A DNA stretch of 64,000 nt from Massariosphaeria phaeospora (taxonomy: Eukaryota > Ascomycota > Dothideomycetes > Pleosporales). The translations under genes were made by a program, and so were the position numbers. Below the pieces are notes generated by a model that did not search any database, had not been told where the DNA came from, and worked only from the letters and a program-made list of their open reading frames with translations. The stretch is from the NCBI GenBank assembly GCA_011032825.1, contig JAADJZ010000014.1:248001-312000 (forward strand). Reading direction: 5' to 3'. How positions within the stretch are numbered: position 1 is the stretch's first letter; each line of letters begins with the position of its first letter. Positions 53,423 through 63,952 of this stretch are shown piece by piece.

Positions 53423-55576
53423 ATGAGTTTCGCCTTCGTTCCGATGGCAATCGTCGCCGGTATTTGCGCTCATCATGGTGTTTTCATCCATGGAGAATGG
53501 CATTTGCGTCTCCACACGATAGCTTTTGGACATCTTATACTCTTCGGCTGCTTTTATTATGCGTCACAAAGGAGTGCTTCTTACAATTCGCCTGCTCTCC
53601 TAAATACAGCTATTATGCTCTTAGCATATCTTACAACGCTGTTCTCTAGCATGACGATCTACCATCTCTTTTTCCATCGACTGGTTCGTTTTCCAGGTCC
53701 ACGACTGGCCGCGATTTCCAAATTCTGGCATATACACCAAGCGCGGCATTCAAAAAATCATGAAGTCATGCAAGCCATGTATGAGCAGTATGGACCTTAT
53801 GTGAGGACAGGTAAGCAAAGGCATCTCATTCTGGGTACAATCTACTTGCTGAATACTGACCAATGGAAAAGGACCAAACGAACTCACCATATTTCATCCT
53901 GATGCCATCGAGATCCTTGATAGTACCAAATCTAATACTATCAAAGACGAGTTTTACGATCTCATCCATCCACTGTCCGGGGTGATCTTCAATCGTGACG
54001 AGAAGAAGCATAAAAAGTGGCGAGCAGTGTGGAGTCAAGGGCTTTCGACCAAATGTAGGCAACAACATCTCATTTGGCTGCTGTCTGTACGCAGCTACGA
54101 ATTAGACGAATGCTTATTTAACTTCAATAGCACATGATGCCTACCTACCCGGAATCACACAGCTGGTTCAACGTCTAAGAGCATGCATTTCGAAATGTGG
54201 CAAATATAATCAGAGTGTTGTCGATGTCGTAGATATGATGAACTGGTTCGCATTTGATGTCATGGGTGAGGTCCTTTTCGGTGAAGATTTTGGGTTACTG
54301 GCTTCGTGTCAATCCCTCCCCGCGGTGACGCGCCAGCATCGAGCCCTTGCGATGATGGGGCCTATACTCAACACAGTTTGGGTCCCTCGTTGAGCATTCG
54401 CTTTTGCTCCTTTTCTTGGTTCAGCAAAGGACTGGATGGACATGGTGTCTTTCTGCGATGAACGTATGACACGTCGGATGAAGGTACCTGGCTCCTCGAT
54501 GTGTTTGTAAGTGATCGGACTGACATTACTCTAGACCTCCACGAATAAGCCAGATCTGGCTCATTGGTTCATTCAAGAATACCTACGAACGGAAGGCAAA
54601 GATAGCCCGGAAAGGAGAAAGCATGCCCTATCTGGATCAACCGTTAGTGCTATGGTAGCTGGCAGGTTTGTATAGCCATTCCTATTCTAGTCAATTCAAC
54701 TTACAATGGCTTAGTGATACTTCTCCTGCATCACTTATCGCCATAGTTTGGTTTCTCTGCAAGTATCCATCGAACGCGGATAAGATCTGGGCCGAACTGC
54801 AGTCGCTTGGCTCAATCTTAGACCCCCATGCACTAGCAAAGTTACCGCATCTAAACGGCGTCGTCAATGAAACGCTGCGACTTCTTCCTCCCGCGATGAC
54901 TGGAAATGGTCGCTTCATTGGTGATCAAGGGCTTTCAATTGGCAACATCTTCGTTCCTCCAAATACTAAAGTCACTGCACCAAAGTTTGTTATACAGAGA
55001 CGTGAGTAGGAGGGACCGTAATTCGTCGTTTTATCCAAGTTTTACTGATTCATTTCGCAGTTCCCTCGGCCTTTCGATATGCGGATGAGTTCATACCAGA
55101 ACGATGATATTCTCGGCCAGAGCTTATACTGAATCGCAATGCATTCCGTCCATTTGGTTCAGGTATGTGAATAATGGTTGTTAAAATCGTCGCCTTCATC
55201 TGATCTTCGTATCTTCAATGACTAACTTATCTGTTTATCAGGCAATCGCACATGCGTGGGCCAAGGCATTGCGTACACCGAAGTGCGGATGGTCACGGCT
55301 ATGCTGTTTCATACATTTTCGATCACTTTTGCACCTGGATACAACGAAAATGACTTCTGGACAGGAATGAAAGATGCTGTGACCGCCAAGCCAGGTCACC
55401 TATTGTGTCAATTTCAGCTGAGGGCTCGGGGCAACCACAGGAATGAATGTGCTCTGGCCATTCGAGGTCAAATTTACTCGTCTATTCATGGTAGTGTAGA
55501 CACTGACAGACTACACTTCGGTAAAGTAAGAACCTACATATCATCACAGTTTGAAGTACACATCCCGAAAACCTGA
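53423..55576 (+). pseudogene. Cytochrome P450 with two in-frame UGA codons at probable Trp positions
   Basis: Apparent exons: 53423-53810, 53871-54054, 54131-54483, 54535-54665, 54715-55001, 55061-55162 and 55242-55576. Three N-terminal hydrophobic segments precede FPGPRLAAISKFWHIHQ. Family landmarks follow: YVRTGPNELTIFHPDAIEI, WRAVWSQGLSTK, the I-helix MVAGSDTSPAS, NETLRLLPP (ExxR) and the haem loop FRPFGSGNRTCVG. Splice phases agree throughout. TGA codons interrupt the frame at 54391-54393 (after NTVWVPR) and 55105-55107 (after DEFIPER). The family commonly has Trp at the second site (ERW) and an aromatic or hydrophobic residue at the first. The C-terminus runs ~40 residues past the usual end. 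The gene is probably dead. Confidence 0.78.
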
Positions 55577-55825
55577 TGCAATGTGACAGCGCTGTGCCTC
55601 TTTCCCGGTGACAAACGAGGTCCGGTGACAGACGATACCCCAGTCCTCACTCGAGCGGCCCAGCAATTATCGAACTTTGCCACAAGGCTCGTACATACGG
55701 AGATGTTGGTTCCCGGTCCCACAGCCCTACAGTCCTTGACTCAGTGTCGGTGTGGCCCAGCTCAGTTGACATCCAAACCGTGTCTCCAAAGCTCTTCCAT
55801 ATTAAAACTGCGCACCAACGCTACC

Positions 55826-56926
55826 ATGATGAGTGAGATATCGCCTCGGTCAAAGTCTCTCTCCTGTCTGTTTTCGACATCACAGGGGTCTATCGAAGTT
55901 CTCCCTTCCTCATTCGGGAAAATGCTGTCAAGTACTGACGAAGATCGATCGGATGCTGATTCCACTACCCTCACACCATTCTGGAGAGTACCTGAGTTCG
56001 TATACAACGCAATTTACAACTTGTATCTCATTACCGTCGATGACAGTCCAACCTTCGTCGTACCCAACACCGTTTTCGGAGTATCTGCAGCCTTCACAGG
56101 TTCCATGCTCATCCGTAATGATGACGGAAAGAATCCTACAGCCTCACCTTTACTCTGGAAGATGCTCGGCCATGCAATATTACGGACGGTACTATTCAAC
56201 TGGGCCAACCTCCTTATCTTCGACTTGGCCAACCAGCGACAAGCCAGTATAGAGGACAAACTGAACAAGCCATGGCGCCCAATCCCAAGTGATCGGATGA
56301 CGGCCAAGCAAATGCGCTACTGGCTTATTGTTGCTTTACCCCTGGTTTTAAGCTTCAGCCATTTCTGTCTCCGTGTTGGTGCGGAGAGCAGCATACTCGC
56401 GATTCTGACATGGATCTACAACGACCTCGGCGCCGGAGACGACAACTGGATTCTTCGAAACTTGGTCATCGCCTGTGCATTCAAAGTCTACAACATGGGG
56501 TCTTTGAAGGTAGCGGCATCCTCCATGCCAGTCGATGTGGCCCTGGGACATCCGGTCCGTATATCCAACCTCGGGTATACCTGGGTATTGATGATTAGTG
56601 GTGTCATCTTTACTACCATGCACGTTCAGGATCTGAAGGATGTGGCGGGTGATCGGGCCCGAGGCCGACGCTCTGCACCAATTGTTTTTGGACGAGTAAT
56701 CACAGGATGGAGCATCGCCGTGCCAGTCGTATTCTGGTCCATAATGTGCGTACGCTTCTGGACTACGCACATTCCCATCATGCTGGTATGTGTGGTTTTC
56801 GGCGTGATAGTCGCCTGGAGATGTGTCCGTAGGAGTGGCAGGGTTGCAGACCGTCTGACATGGCAATTGTGGTGTGCTTGGACCGCAGTACTGTACATAA
56901 TCCCGCCGCTATCGGTCTGGCAGTAA
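55826..56926 (+). CDS. UbiA-superfamily membrane protein, resembles fungal membrane-bound terpene cyclases/prenyltransferases
   Basis: Single exon, 366 residues from the ATG at 55826 (context CTACCATGATG); the frame is open further upstream but without an ATG in good context. Eight or so TM helices are predicted. The first Asp-rich region reads IFDLANQRQASIEDKLNKPW (~132-150, with RP next), and the second MHVQDLKDVAGDRARGRR (~265-282). VVPNTVFGVSAAF is the substrate-pocket helix. These variants (DxxNQ...EDxxNKPWRP; QDxxDxxGDxxRGR) are those of fungal UbiA-type proteins such as the fumagillin-pathway cyclase, rather than of COQ2. The activity is either terpene cyclisation or aromatic prenylation. 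Neighbouring P450 and FAD oxidase support a biosynthetic cluster. Confidence 0.82.
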   Translation: MMSEISPRSKSLSCLFSTSQGSIEVLPSSFGKMLSSTDEDRSDADSTTLTPFWRVPEFVYNAIYNLYLITVDDSPTFVVPNTVFGVSAAFTGSMLIRNDDGKNPTASPLLWKMLGHAILRTVLFNWANLLIFDLANQRQASIEDKLNKPWRPIPSDRMTAKQMRYWLIVALPLVLSFSHFCLRVGAESSILAILTWIYNDLGAGDDNWILRNLVIACAFKVYNMGSLKVAASSMPVDVALGHPVRISNLGYTWVLMISGVIFTTMHVQDLKDVAGDRARGRRSAPIVFGRVITGWSIAVPVVFWSIMCVRFWTTHIPIMLVCVVFGVIVAWRCVRRSGRVADRLTWQLWCAWTAVLYIIPPLSVWQ

Positions 56927-57791
56927 TCAGGGAAGATGAGGCGGCCGTAAGCGATATGCCCAATCGAGACGGAACGGGAAGGCGGGCGGGCGGGCGGGCG
57001 GGCGGGCGGGCGGGCGGCTCGGGATCGATTGGTGGCTGGAAACCTGGCAGAGTTTCACTTCGATCTTTTACTCTCAATAGTAAACTCTACGTCAAGATCA
57101 ACAAATAGGACTTGAACATAAATCTTAACTATGTGATCCAAATGATCTTCATGGTTCACAGTGTTCACATCCTACGTTTCAAGGTCTACGTTCTGATATG
57201 ATCACAGACTTCGATGTAGTGCCAGTGAGGGCATTCAACGGCATTGGTCAAGATTTGCTGGATGCATGCATATGCACTCCTTTATTGAAGTTCCTCACAG
57301 TGGGATTGCTGCCTAGTAACGCCGCAATATGTGTGGTCCAGCGCTAATGCATGGAGGTGGCGCGGTACACGATGGTGTCCCGGCGATAACGGAGCGAAAC
57401 TGTGCAAAACTAGATTTTCGTTACCCAAGATAATAAGCGCCGGTTGCGGCGCGATATGGGCTGAGTTGTGCATGGGCAACATGCGTCGCAGAACTACGCC
57501 TCATCAATCGACGAGGAGAAAAATCACTGACGTGAGATTAGGGGGATGAAGACGCAGGTCCACACCGTCAGAATTTGAGCAACATTGGAAGTTGGCCCCC
57601 GAAATTCCGTTGAGGATGTGTTAAGTACGGACTCTGTCTAAGATCCTATATCCAAACCTAGTAATCTCAACTTTCCCGTTGGAAAACCGACATAGCACGT
57701 TCTACTGCGCTCCCGGAAATGCTAAGTCATACAGTCCCGACCTTCAACATTCAGCGTGGCTTCGGACAGGAAACAGTTCTCTGCTTGTGAC
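56927..57791. other. Intergenic, convergent
   Basis: About 865 bp between the UbiA-family gene and the FAD oxidase 3' end. It contains the GGGC run at 56980-57017 and no gene. Confidence 0.45.
56980..57017. repeat. GGGC tetranucleotide microsatellite
   Basis: About nine uninterrupted GGGC units, 55 bp after the UbiA-family stop. The tract is G-rich enough to form a quadruplex. Confidence 0.9.
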
Positions 57792-59552
57792 TCACAGCTC
57801 ATTGTGATTATACCCTTCGCTTCGAGCAGCGGCGGACCCCAGTATCCCAGGCCCTTCCGTTGTCGGTGCGCCTCCAAATTTGAAATACCCGCTCCGAAGC
57901 TTCTGGAAAACTCCAGTTGGATCGACCTGCCTAGCCACTCTCTCCAATCTTTGGATGTTTTTTTTTTCATAACTGCCCATGACGTCGGTATACTCACTGC
58001 CGTAGTTCATGTAGATGTATGGGACGAACAACCCTCGCCTCCTGCCTTCATCGGCCGCCCGAGTCATAATCTTTGCGGCCGCCCCGATCACCTTGGCTTC
58101 GTCCTGGGAATTTTCTTTGGACCACATACCTGCAAAGTTCAGGATGAAGTACGGGGCTTCGGATTCGACCAAGGGTAGACTGTTGCCGCCATTCCTCCGC
58201 ATCTTTTTCACAGACTCTTTCGACACCGTTTGAAAAAGCAATGTAACCATGAGTCCTTCCACCTCTTTTTTGATTGGGTTCAGTTCTTCGTAAAACATGT
58301 CACTGACCCATTGAATGAAGTTTCCGTCAAACTTAAATGTATGCGTCCAGTAGTGTTCCCTCAACCCATTGGGTAAAGGTGCGGCATTCTCTGCAGTGAT
58401 GTCCGCTATAGTCCGTACTTTGAGAGTATCAGAGAGAGGAGTGATGTCTTTCCACTCGTCGAATGCCGTAGTGGTTGGATCGGGCTTTTTGTGTACCATC
58501 AAAACACTCATGAAGTCGATGCCACCTTCCACAGGCATATAACCAATGACATGCCAGATTGCAGTGCCAAGGTCTGGATTCCGCTTCGAGGTAAACTTGA
58601 CCAACGCATCGTTCACGGCTCTGTTCTGAGTTGGATAGTGATATGTCCGACTGCCACCGTAAATAGGCCCTTGGTGAAACGTCTCAAGGTCAAATCGAGT
58701 TACGATACCAAAGTTTGGGCCACCTCCTCGAAGCGAACGAAAGAGTTGAGGATAAGAGGCAGCATTTACTTGAAGAACTGCACCGGCCGCAGTCACGAGC
58801 TACACCATTAAAGTTAGAATACCTTATGAAGTAAAAGGTCAAAGTCAGATTACCTCATAGTTGGCCACGTTATCACAGCCCCATCCTCTCTCGTTGGCGT
58901 GGAAAGAAATGCCACCTCCAAGCGTGAAGCCACCCACACCGATGTTTTGAACCCTGCCTCCTACCACTGCCAGCTCTTCTTTTTCTAATACCACGAATAC
59001 ATCATACCATGTATTCCCTGGAGCTACTTTGGCAATTTTTTTGTCCCCAGTGAGAACAATACTCTTCATCTGTGCCATGTCAATCGAGACTCCGCCGGTG
59101 GCGCTCGAAGCTTCTTTCATCGCTGCATGGCCACCACTCTTCACTGCGAACGGACACTGCGACCAGCGGGACAGTAAAACGGCAATGGACACCTGATGCG
59201 CGTTCTGTGGCTGGAAGATACAAGCTGGTAAAGCATCCCGCTGGTAGCTACTCCAGAACTGGCCACGCCATTCGTCGTATCCGTCCACACCAGCCAGAAT
59301 AACCTGGACATGATATAGATCCGAGAGGATTGAGCACTGCACCAGTTAGCTTTGATTGAGATAGTCAATGGTCATACAAACAATAGTGGAACATCGGTCC
59401 GAACGTTTATTGGGAAGTGCGTTTACTGGAATACCTTCCAAGGCGAGGGCTTCGACTACATTGAAATCTGTGGGCTCCACATATTCGTTGGCTAAACACG
59501 AAGATATAGAGAGGAGAACTGCTACAGTAGCAATGTATCCTTGAAACTTCAT
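57792..59552 (-). CDS. Secreted FAD-linked oxidase, PCMH/BBE type, monocovalent
   Basis: Three exons: 59552-59382, 59336-58854 and 58799-57792; 553 residues. A signal peptide (MKFQGYIATVAVLLSISSCLA) is followed by a short N-terminal region with a Cys pair and the FAD domain: ACIFQPQNAHQVSIAVLL, FAVKSGGHAAM with the FAD-linking His, and VGGRVQNIGVGGFTLGGG. At the place where bicovalent enzymes carry Cys there is none. RSLRGGGPNFGIVTRFDLET closes the FAD domain. The BBE C-terminus reads ARQVDPTGVFQKL. Fungal members catalyse oxidative steps in secondary metabolism outside the cytosol. Intron 1 uses GTTTGT and is the least certain. A T10 run lies in the coding sequence (about 57958-57967). Confidence 0.87.
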
Positions 59553-60173
59553 ATCTGAAGCTGTAAAAAAATATGGTTGAGAGGGAGACAGAAAAGGCAG
59601 GGTGTCGGGTAGGCCTAGATTACAGCAGGCTGGGCGGCGTAGTCTTATGATCCAAAAATTGTCCTGGGAAAATGGAAGAAAGTCAACGTAACCTTGGAAA
59701 ATGAGTGATGTGACGGCCCACACGGCGCAGCCGCTCGGAACCGCGCTGCTGGATCTCGATCCGGGATCTCGTTTATTGGATGCGCGCGACAATGGCACAG
59801 TCACTGCAAAGATGAGGCGCAGAGCTACTTTCATAGGTTAGAGTAATGCATGACGCTCAGTACGATACAGGTCACCGCCACGGATAAACAACGTGCAGAT
59901 GAACGGTATTGCGGCAAAGTATCTGGACACTGAGGGCGCTAAATTCCTAGTCTAGGTACTACGTCTTTCGATGAAGGCATTATTACCCAGTATCCCGGCC
60001 GCATTCCTTCAAAAGGCACAGTCAGGTTTTCTTCTAGTGGCCAGATGTTCATAGACTGTCTCAAGGTGCACCGCAGTGTCTCAACCCTTTGTCGTGAACA
60101 TCGGATTTTTGCTTCCATCGTTTCCACGGGTCTTCTCCGAAAAAACATTCCACCCCACTATATATTCGAGGTC
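59553..60173. other. Divergent intergenic region
   Basis: About 620 bp between the FAD oxidase and SAT4 copy 3 starts. TATATATTCG at about 60158 lies close to the plus-strand start and may belong to its promoter or leader. Confidence 0.4.
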
Positions 60174-61406
60174 ATGGTTCTGGTAAGTCATCGTGGGTGG
60201 ACATTTACGGCGTTGATCGCTGCCTTCACGCCCGTGGTGCTGGCATCACTTATCTTGAGATTCGTCGCTTTGAAGCGGCAGCGGAGAGCTTCACGGTCGG
60301 ACGACTGGCTTGTGGTCGTGGCAGTGGCATCAATATTGGCAATGGAGGGTACCGCTATCTGGGGTATGTTATGCACAGGAAAATGATTATCTCGACTTAG
60401 ATGTTGATTTCAACGCAGCTATCCATAACGGACTTGGACGCCATTCTTCGGAACTATCTCCTCAAGAGCTTTCAGTCCAATTTAAGGTGACACCCAACTA
60501 CCCGATCTCTCTTTCCTCTTGACTAATTATTATGTTCCAGCTTCTGTGGTCCGGCAATATCACCTGGACTCTCGCAACCTCTCTACTCAAGCTTGCAGCC
60601 CTTCGCCTCTACCTTAGCCTCTTCCCGGGCGCAACCTTCAAACGCGTTGTATGGGTTGTCACCGTTGCCACAATTCTTTATGCGGGAGTTCTTATTCCAG
60701 TCTACATATTCTCTTGTAAGCCGATATCAGCTGGTTGGACTCCATCCATGGTAGAGTCGCACTGCTTTCCATCGAGGTACCACGCATTAGCCTGTGTGAC
60801 TATTGGCATGGTCTTAGATATCGTCATTGTTGCTGTGCCCTTGCCAATCGTATGGAACATCCATATGCCAACACGGAAAAAGGTTGCCGTTAGCGCTATG
60901 TTCAGTCTCGGATTACTGTCAGTACTGAAGATTTTCTCAACCCATACTATCACACAGAGCACTGACTTTGACATAGTATTGTTGCTGTCATGACCTGGCG
61001 CCTTATAATCACTGCGAATCCAAACCCGAACCCCGATTTCGCGTACAATCTTTACATTACTGCCGTCCTCTGTCACCTTGAAGTCTGGCTGGGTTTACTC
61101 GCAACAAACTTTCCAGGAATTGCTCCTTTACTCAAAGGCCTGGTTCCCCAAGGGTTGAGGAAATATATCAGCGGAAACAGGTCAAAGAAGGCGTCTACCC
61201 CAAGACTGGCGCTCAAAACTTTCGGCAGTAGTGGAGTAAATTCACGAAGGAATGAATTTACCTTGCTCAGTGATGTAGGCACGGGCGCAGAGAATAGCTC
61301 ATGGGAGATTCCGCCCAAAGCAATATCTGTTGAGAGACAATTCCGTGTGTCGATCGACCAGGTTAGATTGGATGTACCAAAGGTAGACAGCTCAAGATTT
61401 GTCTAG
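60174..61406 (+). CDS. SAT4-type fungal integral membrane protein, copy 3, intact
   Basis: Four exons: 60174-60363, 60401-60486, 60541-60917 and 60977-61406; 360 residues. The first intron is very short (37 bp) and the third uses a GTCAGT donor with a CATAG acceptor. With it, FSLGLL joins IVAVMTWRLIIT in frame and removes an apparent frameshift. Hallmarks: SDDWLVVVAVASILA, IHNGLGRHSSELSPQ, TWTLATSLLKLAALRLYLSL, LDIVIVAVPLPIVWNIHMP and YNLYITAVLCHLEVWLGLLA. A Ser/Lys/Arg cytosolic tail follows. As with the other copies the role is unknown. Divergence between the three copies is large, so they are not recent duplicates. Confidence 0.8.
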
Positions 61407-61776
61407 GGACAAGATTGATACTGTTCGATCTGGAACCAGATGAATCATCAGATAAGACATACCGCGGGCGCGATCGAATTTGACATGTAACGTAGCATAG
61501 TGTGAATAAATCAAGTCCAGGTCAAGAACAAGCAATCAAATTTATCATCTAAATTTAACTCACCTAAGTTTGCGCGATGATTTACATTCTATATTTGGCT
61601 CCATGGATGTTTATAGTACCGGCGTTGACTCAGTTTACAATAGCCCAAAGACATGTAAGGGGCGATCGTCCATCGTAGTCTTTACGAGAGATGACGAGCC
61701 CGCTTACGAGAAGAGTAGTCATGAAGTGCCACGTTATACTGAATCGTTGGACCATTTCCACTAGACTTACAAATAC
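61407..61776. other. Intergenic
   Basis: About 370 bp. A short frame at 61570-61764 has no motif. Confidence 0.35.
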
Positions 61777-61893
61777 TCAAATGGCCAACCGGTAATGTTC
61801 GCAGTCAACTGACTCGCTGCGGATATCTCTTCAGCCTTGGATTTGAGTTCCTCCACATCCCAACTCGCCCAGAGAACTCTCCCAGATACTCGC
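61777..61893 (-). pseudogene. SDR 3'-end duplicate fragment
   Basis: On the minus strand the stretch GRVLWASWDVEELKSKAEE, ISAASQLTANITGWPFEYL, stop, closely matches the last exon of the SDR gene at 62894 (GRFLWANWDVEELKAKAEE, ISAGDHLTANIVGWPFAP). Only ~39 codons are recognisable and there is no Rossmann part. It is a diverged duplicate of the gene end. Confidence 0.8.
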
Positions 61894-62017
61894 AAGGTTA
61901 ACAAGGCGTGAATTTTGGCAGGTTAAAGGAGCTCAAACTCGAGTAAAGTACAATGATCTCCGAGGTTGTAACTACTCGAAGTGCAGAGCTAGCTCAAAGT
62001 TGAATTTCACTCACCAA

Positions 62018-62227
62018 CTTCGGACGTTCGGCAAAGGCTTCCGTCTGGATCCTCACGCCATGCTTGTAATTATACAACACCTGTTGCCAATCTGGTTCCC
62101 AGAGATCGGTCTCGCTACGATAGGCTAGCTCACCCCCTAGCATCAAAGTGGTAAGCTGCGGCACAAGATTCTCTGCCACCAACTTCTGGTTGCGTAAATT
62201 CGACTCTGTTTTCGTAGTCATAAAACC
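62018..62227 (-). pseudogene. FAD-linked oxidase C-terminal remnant
   Basis: About 70 codons resemble the C-terminal part of fungal FAD-linked oxidases. The stretch NLRNQKLVAENLVPQLTTL then LAYRSETDLWEPDWQQVLYN corresponds to the family pattern of a GAYxNEADxxEPNWQQxFYG block. The final KYDP segment is degenerate and nothing of the FAD domain is visible upstream. This would be a third FAD-linked oxidase in the window, now a fragment. Confidence 0.55.
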
Positions 62228-62893
62228 TTTACTGGTAAGCAAATAAGCTTTGATACTATTAAGATAAAAACTCACGTTCCAACAATTAAACGGAGGGATG
62301 CGTCTCGCCACGCAAGATTCACCCATTTCTGAATAGGCGGGTTCTCGGGACCTTTATTGGGTGTTCAAGGGTTCATGCCCACCTCCTTATGTGTGTCCTC
62401 CAGCAAGTCCCACGCGGGGATAGTATCCTCCAACACTCAGAGGCCTCTCGTGATGCAATGTTGGAGCGGTTGCTTAGCTTGGATGCGGGTTGACCCCTAC
62501 TGTCCCGGCTTCTCGGTCTGCATATCCAACAGTCCTTGCCCTGGTACTTAATCCACCGTCTTAACCCGCTTTTGACAATTTTGCGAGGAATTGGCATTGG
62601 CTTCTTGCCGTTGACCAGGAATCAGTGCGGAGTTTCCCGAGTAAAGCACATGCATTTATAGAGGAAGAGCCGGGCGGTTTGCCTTCTGTACCGACGCATC
62701 GGAAAGCGGTCGGTTCTCCTCCGTCTGCTAGAACACCGTGGTCCATGACTACGCGACGCATACAATTTGATATACGGAGACATAATCCATGTGAGACTGT
62801 CGAAAAAATTCATGAATATTCATTTCAATGGTTCTACGGTTTCGCCACCGCTACTTGATTGCATGGCACCCGGTTGGATCTCCAATCTCCTTG
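62228..62893. other. Intergenic
   Basis: About 670 bp between the oxidase remnant and the SDR 3' end; no supported gene. Confidence 0.35.
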
Positions 62894-63952
62894 CTATGGA
62901 GCGAAAGGCCAGCCAACAATATTCGCAGTCAAGTGATCTCCAGCAGAGATCTCCTCAGCCTTGGCTTTGAGTTCCTCCACATCCCAATTCGCCCAGAGAA
63001 ATCTGCCATTCAGGAAGTGGGCCTCAGGAAGCGTACACCAGACCATAAACCCAGCAGGTAGTTTCACTAAGGCCATTAGCTAACATCTTCAGATCTGGAT
63101 AGGCCCGAGCAAAGTATCCAACGAGGCGCGGATGTAACTCACCATCATCCATCGGTAGCGCATCAGGAGTCGCGCCCGACTTCCGGAATATGTTCGTATC
63201 CACCATCCCGGGGTGCACCGATGCACAGAAGACATTCGGGTTCTCAGCCGCCAGATACTCCATGGTCTTGATCATAGCGAACTTCGAGCATTGATATGCA
63301 GACATGCTGACGGTCATCTTGACGGGCATGACTAACGAGCCACTGACGACTGCTAGCGCTGCCGCTCCACTAGTGTTGGCCGAGGGAAACAGGACTTTCG
63401 AGCAGACAATTGCGCCTTTTACGTTCGTCTTTCCAGGGAATTAGCATCTTCTCCAATCAGTAATGAAGCTTGGGAAGTTCACCTCATATGCCTTCCAGTA
63501 ATCTCCCACATCTGCCTTCGCGATCGGGGCGGGCGAGGGAAGGTAGCCAGCGTTCAGGACCAGCACATCCCACGTGCCCACTGCGTCTGCGACCTTCTGT
63601 ACTGCGGCGTCGTCGGTAACATCAGCTGCGATTACCGAAATGGTCGACTCTCCCGTGATGGAGGACTTGGTCTCTTGGAGCGTGGACGCGGTTCGGCCGA
63701 CGAGGACAATGTGTTTGGCGCCCGCAGAGGCGAACGCTTGGGCTGTCGCGCGGCCAATTCCGCTACCCTAACATTCATGAGCTATTATTCACCAGCACCT
63801 GGACAACAACTATGTTTTTCTGTGTTTTGACTTACGGCCCCGGTTATGATGATAGTCTTGCCGTCGTGGGTTCGTCCGAGCTTGCTGGGGTCAATGGCTG
63901 GGTAGATCTCGTTGTGCCATGTAGGTACTGGGGACGGGAAAGGTGGTTGCAT
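62894..63952 (-). CDS. Short-chain dehydrogenase/reductase; 5' end may extend beyond window
   Basis: Four exons: 63952-63836, 63767-63483, 63428-63143 and 63066-62894; 286 residues from the first visible ATG. The frame stays open to the window edge, so the true start may lie outside. The NAD(P)-binding motif TGAGSGIGR is split by intron 1 (ITGA then GSGIGR). LVLNAGY is the NNAG-like motif and SAYQCSKFAMIKTMEYL holds the catalytic Tyr and Lys; an upstream VVSGSL provides the Ser. VHPGMVDTNIF and FLWANWDVEELKAKAEEI complete the fold. It is a cytosolic oxidoreductase of unknown substrate. A copy of its last exon lies at 61777. Confidence 0.85.

Noticed and set aside
53423..55576. UGA recoding as Trp or selenocysteine in the P450
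   Set aside because: Other nuclear genes in the window use TGA as a normal stop, and no recoding structure is evident; pseudogenisation or base-call error is far more likely.
60900..61000. Apparent frameshift and stop in SAT4 copy 3
   Set aside because: A 59-bp intron with GTCAGT donor (60918) and CATAG acceptor (60976) restores the frame and joins conserved blocks; all exon phases then agree.
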